DNA of 64,000 nucleotides from Pseudomonas petrae. GTDB lineage: Bacteria > Pseudomonadota > Gammaproteobacteria > Pseudomonadales > Pseudomonadaceae. The stretch lies in the NCBI RefSeq assembly GCF_021728295.1, contig NZ_JAKJXE010000005.1:124001-188000 (forward strand), in the 5' to 3' direction. Under the pieces are notes generated by a model. That model saw only the letters and a list, made by a program, of their open reading frames with translations. It did not search any database and had not been told where the DNA came from. Shown here piece after piece: positions 25,851 to 36,593 of this stretch (positions within the stretch are counted from its first letter, which is position 1; each line of letters starts with the position of its first letter). Position numbers and translations under genes: made by a program.

Positions 25851-26753
25851 ATGGCTCACCTGCCGATGAAACGCCTTCCTCCCCTGCCCGCCCTGCACAC
25901 GTTCCTGATCACGGCGAAGTGCTGCAATTTCACCCGGGCCGCCGAGGCGCTGCACATTACCCAGGGCGCGGTCAGCCGGCAGATCTCCGGACTCGAAGCT
26001 CATTTGGGCTATCGCCTGTTCAATCGTCAGGCCCGGGGGTTGAGCCTGACCGCCCAGGGCCGCGAGCTGCTGCCGCGCATCGAACAGGTGTTCAGCCTGA
26101 TCGAAGAAGCGGTGGATCAGGTGAATGCCAGACCGAGGGCGCTGCAGATCAAGGCGCCGACTTGCATCAGCCGCTGGTTGTTGCCGCGCCTGATGCAGTG
26201 GCAGAAAGAACGGCCTGATGTGCCGGTGCAACTGACCACGACAAGCGCGCACGTGGTGGATTTTCGACGTGAGGATTTCGACGCCGCCGTCGTGTTCGGC
26301 GCACACCCGGGTGAGGCTACCCACGTGCAGCGCCTGTTCGATGAACAGCTGACGCCCGTGTGTTCACCGTCGCTGCTGGCGAGCAATCCCCTCTCCGGCC
26401 TCGCCGATCTGGAACGGCACATGCTGCTGCACCCCACCCTTGACGAGCGGGACTGGACGCTGTGGCTGAAGGCCGCCGGGGCGAAGCTGAGCAATGTCGA
26501 GCAGGGCCAGCACTTCGACACGATGGACCTGGCGATGACCGTCGCATCACAAGGGTCGGGCCTTGCCATTGGCGACTGGTCGCTGATCGGTGAGGACCTG
26601 AGCGCGGGGCGTCTGGTCATGCCTTTCGAGCTGAAAGTGCGGACCGGCGCGGCGTATTACTTCGTCCATCCCAAGGGCGCCGGCGTGCCATCGTCGCTGC
26701 AGGATTTGCTGGACTGGCTGTCGCTGCAGGCGGCTGAGCGGCGCATCGGCTGA
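25851..26753 (+). CDS. LysR-family transcriptional regulator
   Basis: 300 residues. The N-terminal winged HTH is FLITAKCCNFTRAAEALHITQGAVSRQISGLEAHLG, followed by the helical linker and a type-2 periplasmic-binding-like effector domain (about 95-295, GcvA-like, with DAAVVFGAHPGE). The start is either ATG 25851 or ATG 25866 (MKRLPPLPAL, the more usual LysR opening); neither has a strong Shine-Dalgarno. It is divergent from the AruI-type decarboxylase, the classic layout for a LysR regulator and its target. Confidence 0.88.
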   Translation: MAHLPMKRLPPLPALHTFLITAKCCNFTRAAEALHITQGAVSRQISGLEAHLGYRLFNRQARGLSLTAQGRELLPRIEQVFSLIEEAVDQVNARPRALQIKAPTCISRWLLPRLMQWQKERPDVPVQLTTTSAHVVDFRREDFDAAVVFGAHPGEATHVQRLFDEQLTPVCSPSLLASNPLSGLADLERHMLLHPTLDERDWTLWLKAAGAKLSNVEQGQHFDTMDLAMTVASQGSGLAIGDWSLIGEDLSAGRLVMPFELKVRTGAAYYFVHPKGAGVPSSLQDLLDWLSLQAAERRIG

Positions 26754-26893
26754 GCGGCGCAATGCCGGCTCTTCACCAATGGCCCGCCTGATACAAACAT
26801 TCAATCCCCATCGCCCGGCCCACCCGCCAATAGCGACCTACACTGACAATGTCCGCTCTGAAACAGATGTCCTACCGGATCGAGGCAAATGTC

Positions 26894-27070
26894 ATGAGAA
26901 CCACAATAAAAAGACAGTGTGTTTATGTCGTCGCCGTTGCTGCCGTGTTGAGCCTGTATGCCGCAGGTGCCTACCGAATCGAACAAATGCGGCAGACGCC
27001 ACGCATGGCGGTGGTCTGCACGATGGGGCATTGCGTGCCCACTGATGCGACGTTCAGCGCCCTTCGTTGA
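26894..27070 (+). CDS. Small membrane-anchored protein, unknown
   Basis: 58 residues: a hydrophobic segment near the N-terminus (VYVVAVAAVLSLYAAGAY) and a short tail with two cysteines (VVCTMGHCVPTD), exported or anchored. GAGG 8 bases before ATG 26894 supports this start over upstream in-frame ATGs. No family recognised. Confidence 0.42.
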   Translation: MRTTIKRQCVYVVAVAAVLSLYAAGAYRIEQMRQTPRMAVVCTMGHCVPTDATFSALR

Positions 27071-27211
27071 CGGCAAATGCCGGTCAACGTAACGCGGGTC
27101 AACGTACTGCGAAAATCCCCACAGCCTGCTATCGATTAGCAAGCTAACGGACTAGACTTGGCACAAATTCCTGCCTGCTCAGCGGGACAATCTGCCAGTC
27201 GAGTCCCTCCT

Positions 27212-28717
27212 GTGACGAGCCTCAACCAACCCCGTCCAGACATCCGCAGCGTTCTGTTTGCGCTGATGATGGCCGTCTTCCTCAGCGCGCTGGATCAGAC
27301 CATCGTTGCGGTCTCGATGCCGGCCATCTCCGCCCAATTCCAGGATTTCGACCTGCTTGCCTGGGTGATCTCCGCCTACATGGTCGCGCTCACCGTGGCG
27401 GTGCCGATTTACGGCAAGCTGGGGGATTTGTACGGCCGGCGCCGCTTGATGCTGTTCGGTCTGGCGACCTTTACCCTCGCCTCGCTGTTCTGCGCCATTG
27501 CTCAGAGCATGGAACAACTGGTGCTGGCGCGTGTACTGCAAGGCATCGGCGCCGGCGGCATGGTTTCCGTGAGCCAGGCGATCATCGGCGACATCGTCCC
27601 GCCCCGGGAGCGCGGTCGCTATCAGGGTTACTTCAGCGGGATGTACGCTGCGGCGAGCGTGGCCGGGCCAGTGCTCGGCGGCTTTATGACCGAGTACCTG
27701 TCGTGGCGCTGGGTTTTCATTATCAATCTGCCACTGGGACTGGCGGCATGGTGGGTGGCGCGCAAAACGCTGGTCGGCCTGCCGATCCCCCAACGCAAAC
27801 CGGTGATCGACTACCTGGGCACGGTGTTGATGATCATCGGCCTGACCGCCTTGCTGCTGGGCGTTACCGAAATCGGGCAGGGTCACAGCTGGCGCGACGA
27901 GTCGGTGGTCATGCAACTGGCGGTGGCGCTGCTCGCGCTGGTGATTTTTGTGCTGTATGAACGGCGCACTCGCGAGCCTCTGCTGCCCATGCACCTGTTC
28001 GCCAATCGCAGCGCGGTGCTCTGCTGGTGCACGATTTTCTTCACCAGCTTTCAGGCTATCTCGCTGATCGTGCTGCTGCCGTTGCGCTTCCAGACCGTCA
28101 CCGGCGCAGGGGCCGACAGCGCGGCGTTGCATCTGATGCCGCTGGCCATCGGCATGCCCCTGGGCGCGTACTTCGGCGGTCGACGCACTTCGCTAACGGG
28201 GCGCTACAAGCCAATCATCCTCACCGGCGCAGCCTTGATGCCGCTGGCAATCCTCGGCATTGCCTTCACGCCGCCGCAGTCGGCCATTCTGACGAGCCTG
28301 TTCATGGTCCTCACCGGCATCGCCAGCGGCATGCAATTTCCAACCTCGCTGGTGGGCACGCAAAACTCGGTGGAGGTCAAAGACATGGGCGTGGCGACCA
28401 GCACGACCAACCTGTTCCGCTCCCTGGGCGGCGCCGTCGGGGTGGCAACAATGTCGGCATTACTGTTGGCGATGCTCGCCGGGTCCGGCATTGCCCAGGT
28501 CGGAGGCAGTTCAATTCCGGGCGAAGGTTCGGGCAATCTACTGATGGACAGCCTGCACGCCGCCAGCGGCCCCGCCCTTGAATTGCTGCGCGGGCAACTG
28601 TCGATGACCTTTCAGCACCTGTTGATGGCCAGCGCGGCGGTGTCGCTGCTGGGACTGTCGGCCGCGCTGGCGATGCCCAACCACCTGCTGCGCGGACGAG
28701 ACGACAAGGACCGGTGA
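27212..28717 (+). CDS. DHA2-family MFS drug exporter (14 TM)
   Basis: Inner-membrane drug:proton antiporter of the EmrB/QacA group, about 500 residues with fourteen expected TM helices. Signatures: LDQTIVAVSMPAI in TM1, GKLGDLYGRRRLMLFG in loop 2-3, RVLQGIGAGGMVSVSQAIIGD in TM4, and motif C GMYAAASVAGPVLGGF in TM5. No membrane-fusion partner (EmrA) or regulator adjoins. The start is uncertain: GTG 27212 gives a short pre-TM1 leader, and an in-frame TTG at 27158 would add 18 residues. Substrates are unknown. Confidence 0.8.
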   Translation: MTSLNQPRPDIRSVLFALMMAVFLSALDQTIVAVSMPAISAQFQDFDLLAWVISAYMVALTVAVPIYGKLGDLYGRRRLMLFGLATFTLASLFCAIAQSMEQLVLARVLQGIGAGGMVSVSQAIIGDIVPPRERGRYQGYFSGMYAAASVAGPVLGGFMTEYLSWRWVFIINLPLGLAAWWVARKTLVGLPIPQRKPVIDYLGTVLMIIGLTALLLGVTEIGQGHSWRDESVVMQLAVALLALVIFVLYERRTREPLLPMHLFANRSAVLCWCTIFFTSFQAISLIVLLPLRFQTVTGAGADSAALHLMPLAIGMPLGAYFGGRRTSLTGRYKPIILTGAALMPLAILGIAFTPPQSAILTSLFMVLTGIASGMQFPTSLVGTQNSVEVKDMGVATSTTNLFRSLGGAVGVATMSALLLAMLAGSGIAQVGGSSIPGEGSGNLLMDSLHAASGPALELLRGQLSMTFQHLLMASAAVSLLGLSAALAMPNHLLRGRDDKDR

Positions 28718-28745
28718 CGGTGTCTGCCAGCACCTCTCGGGACAG

Positions 28746-29606
28746 TCAGCCGCTGTAGTAACCTACCGCCACCAGGAACTCACCGACCTTGCGCACGTAG
28801 GCGTGCTTGTGTTCGATCTTGCTGGTGACCGGGTTGCGCCAGCGGTATTCGTACTCGCCTTCGGGCTGTTTCTTGACCAGGTCGAGCATCGGAATGCCGA
28901 CCGGCTTGCCTTCCGGGTCCTTCACCTTGCTGAAGTCGGTATTCACCAGCCGCAGGTTGGTGCCGTGGGCCACATAACGTTTGGTGTCCACGTCCACCAC
29001 GAAGACGTAGAGATCGTCTTGGAGAAATCCGCCCTTGAGGTCATTGATCGCGCGAAGGGTGCCGTCTTTATCCTATTCCAGCGCCTTGGACGCCGTGTCG
29101 AGCAACGCCCTCGCCTGCTCCGGCGAAGCGCGGGGAACGTAGTAGCCGACGGCCAGAACCCGATCGCCGATGCGCTGAAAATACACACGCTTGCGCTCGA
29201 CTTCGCCATCGCGCCAGTTCTGCCAGCGATATTCGGCCTGCTGAACGCCGGCGCTTTCTGGTGTTTGCAGCACCTGCCGGAAGTTTTTCTGCAGCTCGGG
29301 ATCGAGCACCGACGATACGTCACGACCGATCAACGCGACCGATGGGCCGCCACTTGCAAGCATGATCCCCTTGGTATCAGTGACGAAGACATAACGCTCG
29401 CCATCGACAAACTCGCCCTGACGGCTGAACTCGGCCAGCGCTTTGTCTCCCTGGACGCGGTAACGGGCCACGGCTTTTTCCAGCAGCGCCTTGGCCGCTG
29501 CCGCTTCCTGCGCTTCGTCGCCCGCTGCCCAGGCATGCCCGATGCACAGGGCGACGAGCGCACCAACCAGAAGTTGTCTGCATGCGTTTTTTGACACGAC
29601 TGCCAT
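28746..29606 (-). pseudogene. Double-Cache-domain periplasmic protein split by an in-frame amber codon
   Basis: One continuous minus-strand frame from ATG 29606 to the stop at 28746 is broken only by a TAG at 29073-29075. The upstream part has a signal peptide (LLVGALVALCIGHAWA) and a first Cache/PDC domain (VFVTDTKGIMLASGG ... AEYRWQNWRDGEVERKRVYFQRIGDRVLAVGYY). After the TAG the frame continues DKDGTLRAINDLKGG into a second, homologous Cache domain (VDVDTKRYVAHGTNL ... YEYRWRNP ... YVRKVGEFLVAVGYY). Without the TAG this is a 286-residue two-domain ligand-binding protein. The second half is well conserved in sense, so the mutation is recent, a sequencing error, or tolerated by readthrough. 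Confidence 0.78.
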
Positions 29607-29824
29607 CGCTTCGCCCCCACTCTTATTGGTTATGCGGGGAGCGTAGACGCAAGATTGCAATAGGGCAGCATTCGGCATTTCAATGGCTACCAGTGCCTGA
29701 ATGAGCGCTGAATCACCGGGCTTGCTGAGTAAAGCGAAGGTAAACCGCCTGTTCAGCGAAGGTCAGGCGCGGTATAGATACAGGCCAACCGCCACACAGC
29801 GCACTTTTACCCGGCGCTGGCAGA

Positions 29825-30484
29825 TCAGTGGATTGAGGAAGCGGGAGACACCGGGTCGCGTAACGCCGGGCTGAAGCGGAGCATGTCGAGAATGCCGTCG
29901 ACCAGTCGCTCCGCGTCGTCTTGCAGCGAGAAGCTTTCCGGCACCAGCAGCCACTGGCCAAGAATGCCGTGCACATAAGCGTGCAGGCAGATCGCAGCGC
30001 GTTGGGGATTCAGGTCAGCGGGGAGTTGGCCTTGCCGGGAAGCATTGCCGAGCGCCAGTGCAATTCGCTCGTTGGCGTCGAGCCAGACAAATTGCCGCTG
30101 TTGCCGCATGTCACACATTTCGTCGGTAAATTCGAATTTATGAAACAGAATTTCATTGATGCGGCGGGTTTTGGGGTCGCTGGCAACTTGTTGAAACAAA
30201 TGAGTGAGAAGCTTGCGCGTCCATCCCAGCGGGTCTACTTCATCTTCGCTTTCGCTCGCCCTCGCCATTTCTTCAAGAGGCTCATGCAGGCTGTCGAGCA
30301 TGGCCTGGACCAGGTCGGCCTTGTTGCTGAAATGCCAATAGATCGCGCCGCGGGTCACGCCGGCCAAGGCCGCAATGTCTGCGAGCGTCGTACGGGAAAC
30401 CCCTCGATCGTAGAAAGCCTGCTCGGCAGCTTCGAGGATCTGCTTGCGCGTTTCCTGAGCTTCTTCTTTCGTGCGTCGAACCAT
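29825..30484 (-). CDS. ttgR: TetR-family repressor of the RND pump (TtgR/EmhR type)
   Basis: 219 residues. It begins [24 protein letters not shown], the signature opening of TtgR/AcrR-like repressors, with [30 protein letters not shown]. The C-terminal helical ligand domain should bind antibiotics or plant aromatics that de-repress the pump. An in-frame upstream ATG at 30544 is possible but would place 20 unrelated residues before the conserved opening. It is divergent from ttgABC with the operator in the 255-base gap. Confidence 0.87.
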   Translation of the reverse strand: MVRRTKEEAQETRKQILEAAEQAFYDRGVSRTTLADIAALAGVTRGAIYWHFSNKADLVQAMLDSLHEPLEEMARASESEDEVDPLGWTRKLLTHLFQQVASDPKTRRINEILFHKFEFTDEMCDMRQQRQFVWLDANERIALALGNASRQGQLPADLNPQRAAICLHAYVHGILGQWLLVPESFSLQDDAERLVDGILDMLRFSPALRDPVSPASSIH

Positions 30485-30622
30485 GGCAGTAAAAACCTCA
30501 ATGAAAATGCCCCAGGCGCTCTGTTCGAGTGGCCTGCACAGCACGTCGGGCGGCCTTTGTAATGCCTTGTCCCGGACCTACAATCGATGCCCTCGGTGCG
30601 TTGGAGTGTCGCACTCGCGGGT

Positions 30623-30653
30623 GTTTACAAACAACCGTGAATGTAAGTATATT
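30623..30653. promoter_or_regulatory. TtgR-type operator/promoter between ttgR and ttgA
   Basis: The stretch GTTTACAAACAACCGTGAAT followed by GTAAGTATATTC closely resembles the P. putida ttgR-ttgABC operator as I remember it (TTACAAACAACCATGAATG...). It has pseudo-palindromic TTTACA...TGTAAG halves and overlaps likely -10 elements of both divergent genes. Confidence 0.65.
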
Positions 30654-30739
30654 CATTAGCATCCTACTTATCTAGCAGGAATACGTTCCTGCCCCCTTTC
30701 CACTTTCCATGAGTTCAGGCTCCTGACCCGAGGATCTTC

Positions 30740-31900
30740 ATGCAATTCAAGCCAGCTGTTACCGTACTGGTCACTGCCGTCGCCCTGGCATCGCTGCTCT
30801 CCGGATGCAGCAAGAAGGAAGAAGCGGCCCCAGCACCACCGCCTCCTCAGGTCGGCGTCGTTACTCTCAAAACCCAGGCCTATACCCTGACGTCTGAGCT
30901 TCCGGGCCGGACCACCGCGTTCCGGATCGCCGAAGTGCGTCCGCAAGTGAACGGCATTATCCTCAAGCGCCTGTTCACTGAAGGTGCAGACGTCAAAGCC
31001 GGTCAGCAGCTCTACCAGATCGATCCGGCGATTTACCAGGCCACCCTGGACAGCGCCAAAGCGACCTACGAATCCTCCAACTCCCTCGCCGGCCGCTACA
31101 AGCAGCTGATCAACGAGCAAGCCGTCAGCCGTCAGGAATACGACACGGCAGTGGGTTCGGCTCGCGAAGCGAAGGCGGCGGTACAGACAGCAGAAATCAA
31201 CCTGCGCTACACCAAGGTCTACGCGCCGATTTCCGGCCGCATTGGCCGCTCGCTCGTGACAGAAGGTGCGCTGGTCAGCAATGGTCAGGCCGATGCCATG
31301 GCCACCATTCAGCAACTCGACCCCATATACGTCGACGTGATTCAGTCTTCGGCCGAAATGCTCAAGCTGCGTCGCGACCTGGAAAGCGGCAAGCTGCAGA
31401 AAGCCGGGGACAACGCCGCCAAGGTCAAACTCGTGCTGGAAGACGGCAGTCTCTATCCGACTGAAGGCAAGCTTGAGTTCTCCGAAGTGTCGGTCGATCA
31501 GACCACCGGTTCCGTGACCCTGCGCGCCGTGTTCCCTAACCCGGATCACACGCTGCTGCCAGGCATGTTCGTGCATGCACGACTGCAATCGGGCGTGGCC
31601 GAGAACGCGATCCTGGTTCCACAGCAGGGCATTACCCGCGACCTGAAAGGCACACCGACCGCACTGGTGGTGAACGCCGACAACAAGGTCGAATCCCGCA
31701 CCCTGGTCGCCAATCGCACCATCGGCAGCGACTGGCTGGTGGAGAAAGGCCTGAACGCAGGTGATCGCGTGATTACCGAAGGGCTGCAATACGTAAAGCC
31801 AGGCGCTCAAGTGAAAGTGGCCGAAGCCACCAACGTCAATGCAGCTAACCCGGCCCCTGCCCCGGCAACTGATAAAGCCGCAGGCAGCAAAGGGGAGTAA
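30740..31900 (+). CDS. ttgA: RND efflux periplasmic adaptor (TtgA/MexA type)
   Basis: Lipid-anchored membrane-fusion protein linking the inner-membrane pump to the outer-membrane channel. In 386 residues there is a lipobox LLSGC (Cys near 24), a biotinyl-lipoyl half domain (AEVRPQVNGIILKRLFTEGADVKAGQQLYQIDP), an alpha-hairpin (YQATLDSAKATYESS...AKAAVQTAEINLRYTKVYAPISGRIG), a beta-barrel and a membrane-proximal domain. Length and order fit the MexA/AcrA/TtgA group. First gene of a three-gene operon, with 3 bases to ttgB. Confidence 0.9.
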   Translation: MQFKPAVTVLVTAVALASLLSGCSKKEEAAPAPPPPQVGVVTLKTQAYTLTSELPGRTTAFRIAEVRPQVNGIILKRLFTEGADVKAGQQLYQIDPAIYQATLDSAKATYESSNSLAGRYKQLINEQAVSRQEYDTAVGSAREAKAAVQTAEINLRYTKVYAPISGRIGRSLVTEGALVSNGQADAMATIQQLDPIYVDVIQSSAEMLKLRRDLESGKLQKAGDNAAKVKLVLEDGSLYPTEGKLEFSEVSVDQTTGSVTLRAVFPNPDHTLLPGMFVHARLQSGVAENAILVPQQGITRDLKGTPTALVVNADNKVESRTLVANRTIGSDWLVEKGLNAGDRVITEGLQYVKPGAQVKVAEATNVNAANPAPAPATDKAAGSKGE

Positions 31901-31903
31901 CTC

Positions 31904-34900
31904 ATGTCGAAATTTTTTATCGACCGGCCGATTTTCGCGTGGGTAATTGCCCTCGTGATCATGCTGGTGGGGACGCTTTCGATCCTCAAGCTACCGATCA
32001 ACCAATACCCGGCCATTGCGCCGCCGGCCATCGCGATCGCCGTGACCTACCCGGGCGCCAACGCGCAAACCGTGCAGGACACCGTGGTTCAGGTGATCGA
32101 GCAGCAGCTCAACGGCATCGACAACCTGCGTTATGTGTCATCGGAAAGTAACTCCGACGGCAGCATGACCATCACCGCGACGTTCAACCAGGGTACCAAC
32201 CCGGACATCGCGCAGGTTCAGGTGCAGAACAAGCTCAACCTCGCCACCCCGCTGCTGCCGCAAGAAGTGCAGCAACAGGGTATCCGCGTGACCAAGGCGG
32301 TGAAGAACTTCCTGATGGTCGTCGGTCTGGTGTCCGAAGACGGCAGCATGGGCAAGGAAGACTTGTCCAACTACATCGTGTCGAACATGCAGGACCCGAT
32401 CTCCCGTACCTCCGGTGTGGGTGACTTCCAGGTCTTCGGTGCCCAGTACGCCATGCGTATCTGGCTCGACCCGGCCAAGCTGAACAACTTCCAGCTGACC
32501 CCGGTTGACGTCAAAACGGCCATCACCGCCCAGAACGTTCAGGTGTCTTCCGGCCAGATCGGCGGTCTGCCTGCGCTCAAGGGTCAGCAGCTGAACGCCA
32601 CGATCATCGGTAAAACCCGTCTGCAGACGGCCGAGCAGTTCGGCAACATTCTGTTGAAGGTCAATCAGGACGGTTCTCAGGTACGCCTCAAAGACGTCGC
32701 CAAAGTGGGTCTGGGCGGCGAGAACTACAGCGTCGACGCGCAGTTCAACGGCAAGGCGGCTTCCGGTTTGGCGATCAAGCTGGCGACCGGTGCCAACGCG
32801 CTGGACACCGCCAAGGCGATCCGCGCCACGATCTCCCAGCTGGAGCCGTTCTTCCCGCCTGGCATGAAGGTGGTCTACCCGTACGACACCACGCCGGTCG
32901 TTGAGGAATCCATCACCGGGGTGGTTCACACCCTGGGTGAAGCGATCATCCTGGTGTTCCTGGTGATGTACCTGTTCCTGCAGAACTTCCGCGCCACCAT
33001 CATCACCACGATGACCGTGCCGGTGGTATTGCTGGGGACGTTCGGGATCCTCGCCGCCGCCGGCTTCACTATCAACACGCTGACCATGTTCGGGGTGATC
33101 CTTGCCATCGGCTTGCTGGTGGACGATGCCATCGTTGTGGTGGAAAACGTCGAGCGGGTCATGGCGGAGGAAAAACTTTCGCCGCGGGACGCCACGATCA
33201 AATCCATGGAGCAGATCCAGGGCGCACTGGTCGGTATCGCACTCGTCCTGTGTGCGGTTCTGTTGCCAATGGCGTTCTTCGGCGGCTCCACGGGTGTGAT
33301 CTACCGGCAGTTCTCGATCACCATCGTTTCGGCGATGGCGCTTTCGGTACTGGTCGCGCTGATCTTCACCCCGGCGTTGTGCTCTACCCTGCTCAAGCCA
33401 ATCGATCACGAGAAGCACGGGCAGCCGAAACGTGGATTCTTTGGCTGGTTCAACCGTACCTTCGACCGCAGCGTAGTGAGCTACGAGCGCGGCGTCGGCA
33501 ACATGCTCAAGCACAAGATTCCGGCCTTTATCGTTTACGCGCTGATCGTCTGCGGCACCATCTGGATGTTCACCCGCATTCCGAGCGCGTTCCTGCCGGA
33601 AGAAGACCAGGGTGTTATTTTCGCCCAGGTGCAGACACCGCCGGGCTCATCGGCAGAACGTACGCAAACCGTCATCGACAACATGCGTAAGTACCTGCTT
33701 GAAGAAGAATCGGGCGCGGTCAACTCGGTGTTCACCGTTAACGGCTTCAACTTTGCCGGTCGCGGTCAGAGCTCCGGTCTGGCGTTCATCATGCTGAAAC
33801 CGTGGGGTGATCGTGATGCCTCCAACAGCGTGTTCGAGCTGGCCAAACGGGCGCAGCAGCACTTCTTCGGCTTCCGCGACGCAATGACCTTTGCGGTCGT
33901 ACCGCCTGCGGTACTGGAACTGGGTAACGCCACCGGTTTCGATGTGTACTTGCAGGATCAGGGCGGCGTGGGTCACGCCAAGCTGATGGAAGCGCGTAAT
34001 CAACTGCTGGGCATGGCGGCACAGAGCAAGATCCTGGCGGGCGTGCGTCCGAACGGTCTGAACGATGAGCCCCAGTATCAACTGGTCATCGATGACGAGC
34101 GTGCGCAGGCCTTGGGTCTGAGCCTGTCGGACATTAACACCACGCTGTCCATCGCGATGGGTGGCAACTACGTTAACGACTTCATCGACCGCGGTCGGGT
34201 CAAGAAGGTGTACGTGCAGGGCGATGCCAGTGCGCGGATGAAGCCGGAAGACTTGAAGAAGTGGTACGTGCGCAACACTGCCGGCGAAATGGTGCCGTTT
34301 GCCTCGTTCGCCACCGGCGAGTGGGCGTTCGGTTCGCCGAAGCTGTCCCGTTACAACGGTGTGCCGGCCGAGGAAGTGCTGGGTACTCCGGCGCCGGGTT
34401 ACAGCACCGGTGAGGCGATGGCCGAGGTCGAGCAGTTGGCGAAGAAGTTGCCGGCCGGCGTTGGTCTTTCCTGGACGGGTCTGTCCTATGAGGAGCGTCT
34501 GTCCGGTTCTCAGGCGCCAGCGCTGTACGCACTGTCCATTTTGATCGTGTTCCTGTGTCTGGCGGCGTTGTATGAAAGCTGGTCGATTCCGATCGCGGTG
34601 TTGCTGGTCATCCCGCTTGGGGTTATCGGTGCGCTGATCGCGACGAGCCTGCGCGGCCTGTCCAACGACGTGTTCTTCCAGGTAGGTCTCCTGGTGACAG
34701 TAGGTCTGGCGGCGAAAAATGCCATTCTGATCGTCGAGTTCGCCAAGGAGCTGCATGAGCAGGGCAAGGGCATCGTCGATGCAACCATCGAAGCCTGTCG
34801 GATGCGTCTGCGGCCCATCGTAATGACGTCCATGGCGTTCATCCTCGGTGTGGTCCCGCTGGCGATTTCCTCGGGCGCCGGTGCCGGTAGCCAGCATTCG

Positions 34901-35038
34901 ATCGGTACAGGCGTGATCGGCGGTATGATCACCGCGGTTATTCTGGCGATCTTCTGGGTACCGTTGTTCTTCGTTTCGATATCCTCGATGTTCAAAGGCA
35001 AACAGAAACACACTCCACACGATGAGGCTGGCCAATGA
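31904..35038 (+). CDS. ttgB: RND multidrug transporter (TtgB/MexB type)
   Basis: Proton-driven inner-membrane trimeric pump, 1044 residues, HAE1 family. N-terminal [17 protein letters not shown] is the family opening. The proton-relay Asp pair is in [18 protein letters not shown] (TM4), and TM10-TM12 segments follow after residue 870 ([18 protein letters not shown]). Two large periplasmic loops follow TM1 and TM7, and ASSGA-type pore residues are expected. Substrates would include antibiotics, solvents and plant phenolics. Start codon is 3 bases after ttgA stop; stop overlaps ttgC start by 4 bases. Confidence 0.92.
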   Translation: MSKFFIDRPIFAWVIALVIMLVGTLSILKLPINQYPAIAPPAIAIAVTYPGANAQTVQDTVVQVIEQQLNGIDNLRYVSSESNSDGSMTITATFNQGTNPDIAQVQVQNKLNLATPLLPQEVQQQGIRVTKAVKNFLMVVGLVSEDGSMGKEDLSNYIVSNMQDPISRTSGVGDFQVFGAQYAMRIWLDPAKLNNFQLTPVDVKTAITAQNVQVSSGQIGGLPALKGQQLNATIIGKTRLQTAEQFGNILLKVNQDGSQVRLKDVAKVGLGGENYSVDAQFNGKAASGLAIKLATGANALDTAKAIRATISQLEPFFPPGMKVVYPYDTTPVVEESITGVVHTLGEAIILVFLVMYLFLQNFRATIITTMTVPVVLLGTFGILAAAGFTINTLTMFGVILAIGLLVDDAIVVVENVERVMAEEKLSPRDATIKSMEQIQGALVGIALVLCAVLLPMAFFGGSTGVIYRQFSITIVSAMALSVLVALIFTPALCSTLLKPIDHEKHGQPKRGFFGWFNRTFDRSVVSYERGVGNMLKHKIPAFIVYALIVCGTIWMFTRIPSAFLPEEDQGVIFAQVQTPPGSSAERTQTVIDNMRKYLLEEESGAVNSVFTVNGFNFAGRGQSSGLAFIMLKPWGDRDASNSVFELAKRAQQHFFGFRDAMTFAVVPPAVLELGNATGFDVYLQDQGGVGHAKLMEARNQLLGMAAQSKILAGVRPNGLNDEPQYQLVIDDERAQALGLSLSDINTTLSIAMGGNYVNDFIDRGRVKKVYVQGDASARMKPEDLKKWYVRNTAGEMVPFASFATGEWAFGSPKLSRYNGVPAEEVLGTPAPGYSTGEAMAEVEQLAKKLPAGVGLSWTGLSYEERLSGSQAPALYALSILIVFLCLAALYESWSIPIAVLLVIPLGVIGALIATSLRGLSNDVFFQVGLLVTVGLAAKNAILIVEFAKELHEQGKGIVDATIEACRMRLRPIVMTSMAFILGVVPLAISSGAGAGSQHSIGTGVIGGMITAVILAIFWVPLFFVSISSMFKGKQKHTPHDEAGQ

Positions 35039-36501
35039 GCAAGTCCCTGATCTCGCTGGCGGTCACCGCGTTCATTCTCGGCGGCTGCTCGTTGATCCCC
35101 GATTACAATCAGCCCGCCGCACCGGTGCCCGCTCAGTTTCCGCAAGGTCCGGCGTACTCGCCGGCCCAGGCGGCAAACCAGGCTGCCGCCGAGCAAGGCT
35201 GGCGTCAGTTTTTCCATGACCCGGCGCTGCAGCAACTGATTCAGACGTCACTGCAGAACAACCGTGACCTGCGCGTTGCCGCGCTGAACATCGACGCCTA
35301 CCGCGCCCAGTACCGCATTCAACGTGCGGACCTGTTCCCGGCCGTGGCAGCCTCGGGTAGCGGCACGCGTCAGCGCGTTCCCGGCGACCTGTCGCAGACG
35401 GGCGAAGCCAATATCACCAGCCAGTACTCGGTGGGTCTGGGCATCAGTTCCTATGAGCTGGACCTGTTCGGCCGCGTACGCAGCCTGAGTGAGCAGGCGC
35501 TGCAAACCTACTTCGCCGGTGAAGAAGGCCGTCGCAGCACGCAGATCAGTCTGGTGGCCAACGTTGCCAACGCCTACCTGACGTGGGAAGCGGATAAAGA
35601 GCTGTTGAAACTGACCCAGGACACTCTGGGCGCTTTTGAAGAAAGCTTGCGTCTGACCTCCCGCAGCAGCGAAGTCGGTGTGGCCTCGGCGCTGGATCTG
35701 GCGCAGTCGCGCACCTCCGTCGAGAGCGCCCGCGTCAAGCTGGCTCAGTATCAGCGGCTGGTCGCCCAGGACGAGAACAATCTGGTGCTGCTGTTGGGCA
35801 CCAGTCTGCCGGCCAACCTGCCCGCGTCGAAGCCGTTGAGTGCTGACATGCTCAACGAAATGCCGCCGGGCCTGCCGTCCGAGCTGCTGCAGCGTCGTCC
35901 GGACATCTTGCAGGCCGAGTACAACCTGAAAGCCGCCAACGCCAATATCGGCGCCGCACGTGCGGCGTTCTTCCCGAGCATCAGCCTAACGGCCAGTGCC
36001 GGTACGGCGAGCGGCGATCTAAGCGGCCTGTTCAAAGGCGGTTCGGGGACGTGGTTGTTCGAGCCGACGATCAATCTGCCGATCTTCAACGCGGGCAGTC
36101 TGCGCGCAAGCCTCGACTACTCGAAGATCCAGAAAGACATCGGCGTCGCCAACTACGAGAAGGCGATTCAGACTGCGTTCCAGGAAGTCTCCGACGGTCT
36201 GGCCGCGCGCAAGACCTACACCGATCAGCTCAAGGCGCAGACCGATTTCGTCAACGCCAACCAGGACTACTACCGTCTGGCCGAGCGTCGCTATCGCATC
36301 GGGATCGACAGCAATCTGACCTTCCTCGACGCCCAGCGTCAGTTGTTCAGCGCGCAACAGTCGTTGATCACAGATCGTCTGTCGCAGCTAAACAGCGAGG
36401 TCAATCTGTACCGCGCACTGGGCGGCGGCTGGTACGAACAGACCCCGACCGGCGAGCGTCAGCCGACCGCGGGCGATGTGCCGTCTACCCGCTTGTTCTG
36501 A
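35035..36501 (+). CDS. ttgC: Outer-membrane efflux channel (TtgC/OprM type)
   Basis: Outer-membrane lipoprotein of the TolC-like NodT/OprM family, 488 residues. Signal sequence with lipobox LGGCS (Cys near 17), two OEP repeats (about 60-250 and 270-460) with the usual Gln-rich coiled coils, and the conserved strings [13 protein letters not shown] and [26 protein letters not shown] overlaps the ttgB stop (ATGA), so the operon is translationally coupled. A terminator follows 13 bases after the stop. Confidence 0.92.
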   Translation: MSKSLISLAVTAFILGGCSLIPDYNQPAAPVPAQFPQGPAYSPAQAANQAAAEQGWRQFFHDPALQQLIQTSLQNNRDLRVAALNIDAYRAQYRIQRADLFPAVAASGSGTRQRVPGDLSQTGEANITSQYSVGLGISSYELDLFGRVRSLSEQALQTYFAGEEGRRSTQISLVANVANAYLTWEADKELLKLTQDTLGAFEESLRLTSRSSEVGVASALDLAQSRTSVESARVKLAQYQRLVAQDENNLVLLLGTSLPANLPASKPLSADMLNEMPPGLPSELLQRRPDILQAEYNLKAANANIGAARAAFFPSISLTASAGTASGDLSGLFKGGSGTWLFEPTINLPIFNAGSLRASLDYSKIQKDIGVANYEKAIQTAFQEVSDGLAARKTYTDQLKAQTDFVNANQDYYRLAERRYRIGIDSNLTFLDAQRQLFSAQQSLITDRLSQLNSEVNLYRALGGGWYEQTPTGERQPTAGDVPSTRLF

Positions 36502-36514
36502 TCCAGCGCCCATG

Positions 36515-36545
36515 AAAAAACCCACCGATTGGTGGGTTTTTTTTT
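36515..36545. terminator. Bidirectional terminator between ttgC and pcaD
   Basis: AAAAAACCCACCGATTGGTGGG followed by at least eight T residues. The symmetric A and T runs let it serve ttgC (plus) and the convergent pcaD (minus). Confidence 0.85.
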
Positions 36546-36593
36546 GCTTGTTGCATTGGCAGGTTCAATCAGTACGCGAATATTGCGCAGCGA

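Noticed and set aside
30668-31810. A 380-residue minus-strand frame across ttgA
   Set aside because: Shadow of the adaptor gene with the full lipoyl/hairpin pattern on the plus strand.
32138-35035. Long minus-strand frames across ttgB
   Set aside because: Antisense of an unmistakable RND transporter; no domains, and His/Arg/Asp-rich shadow composition.
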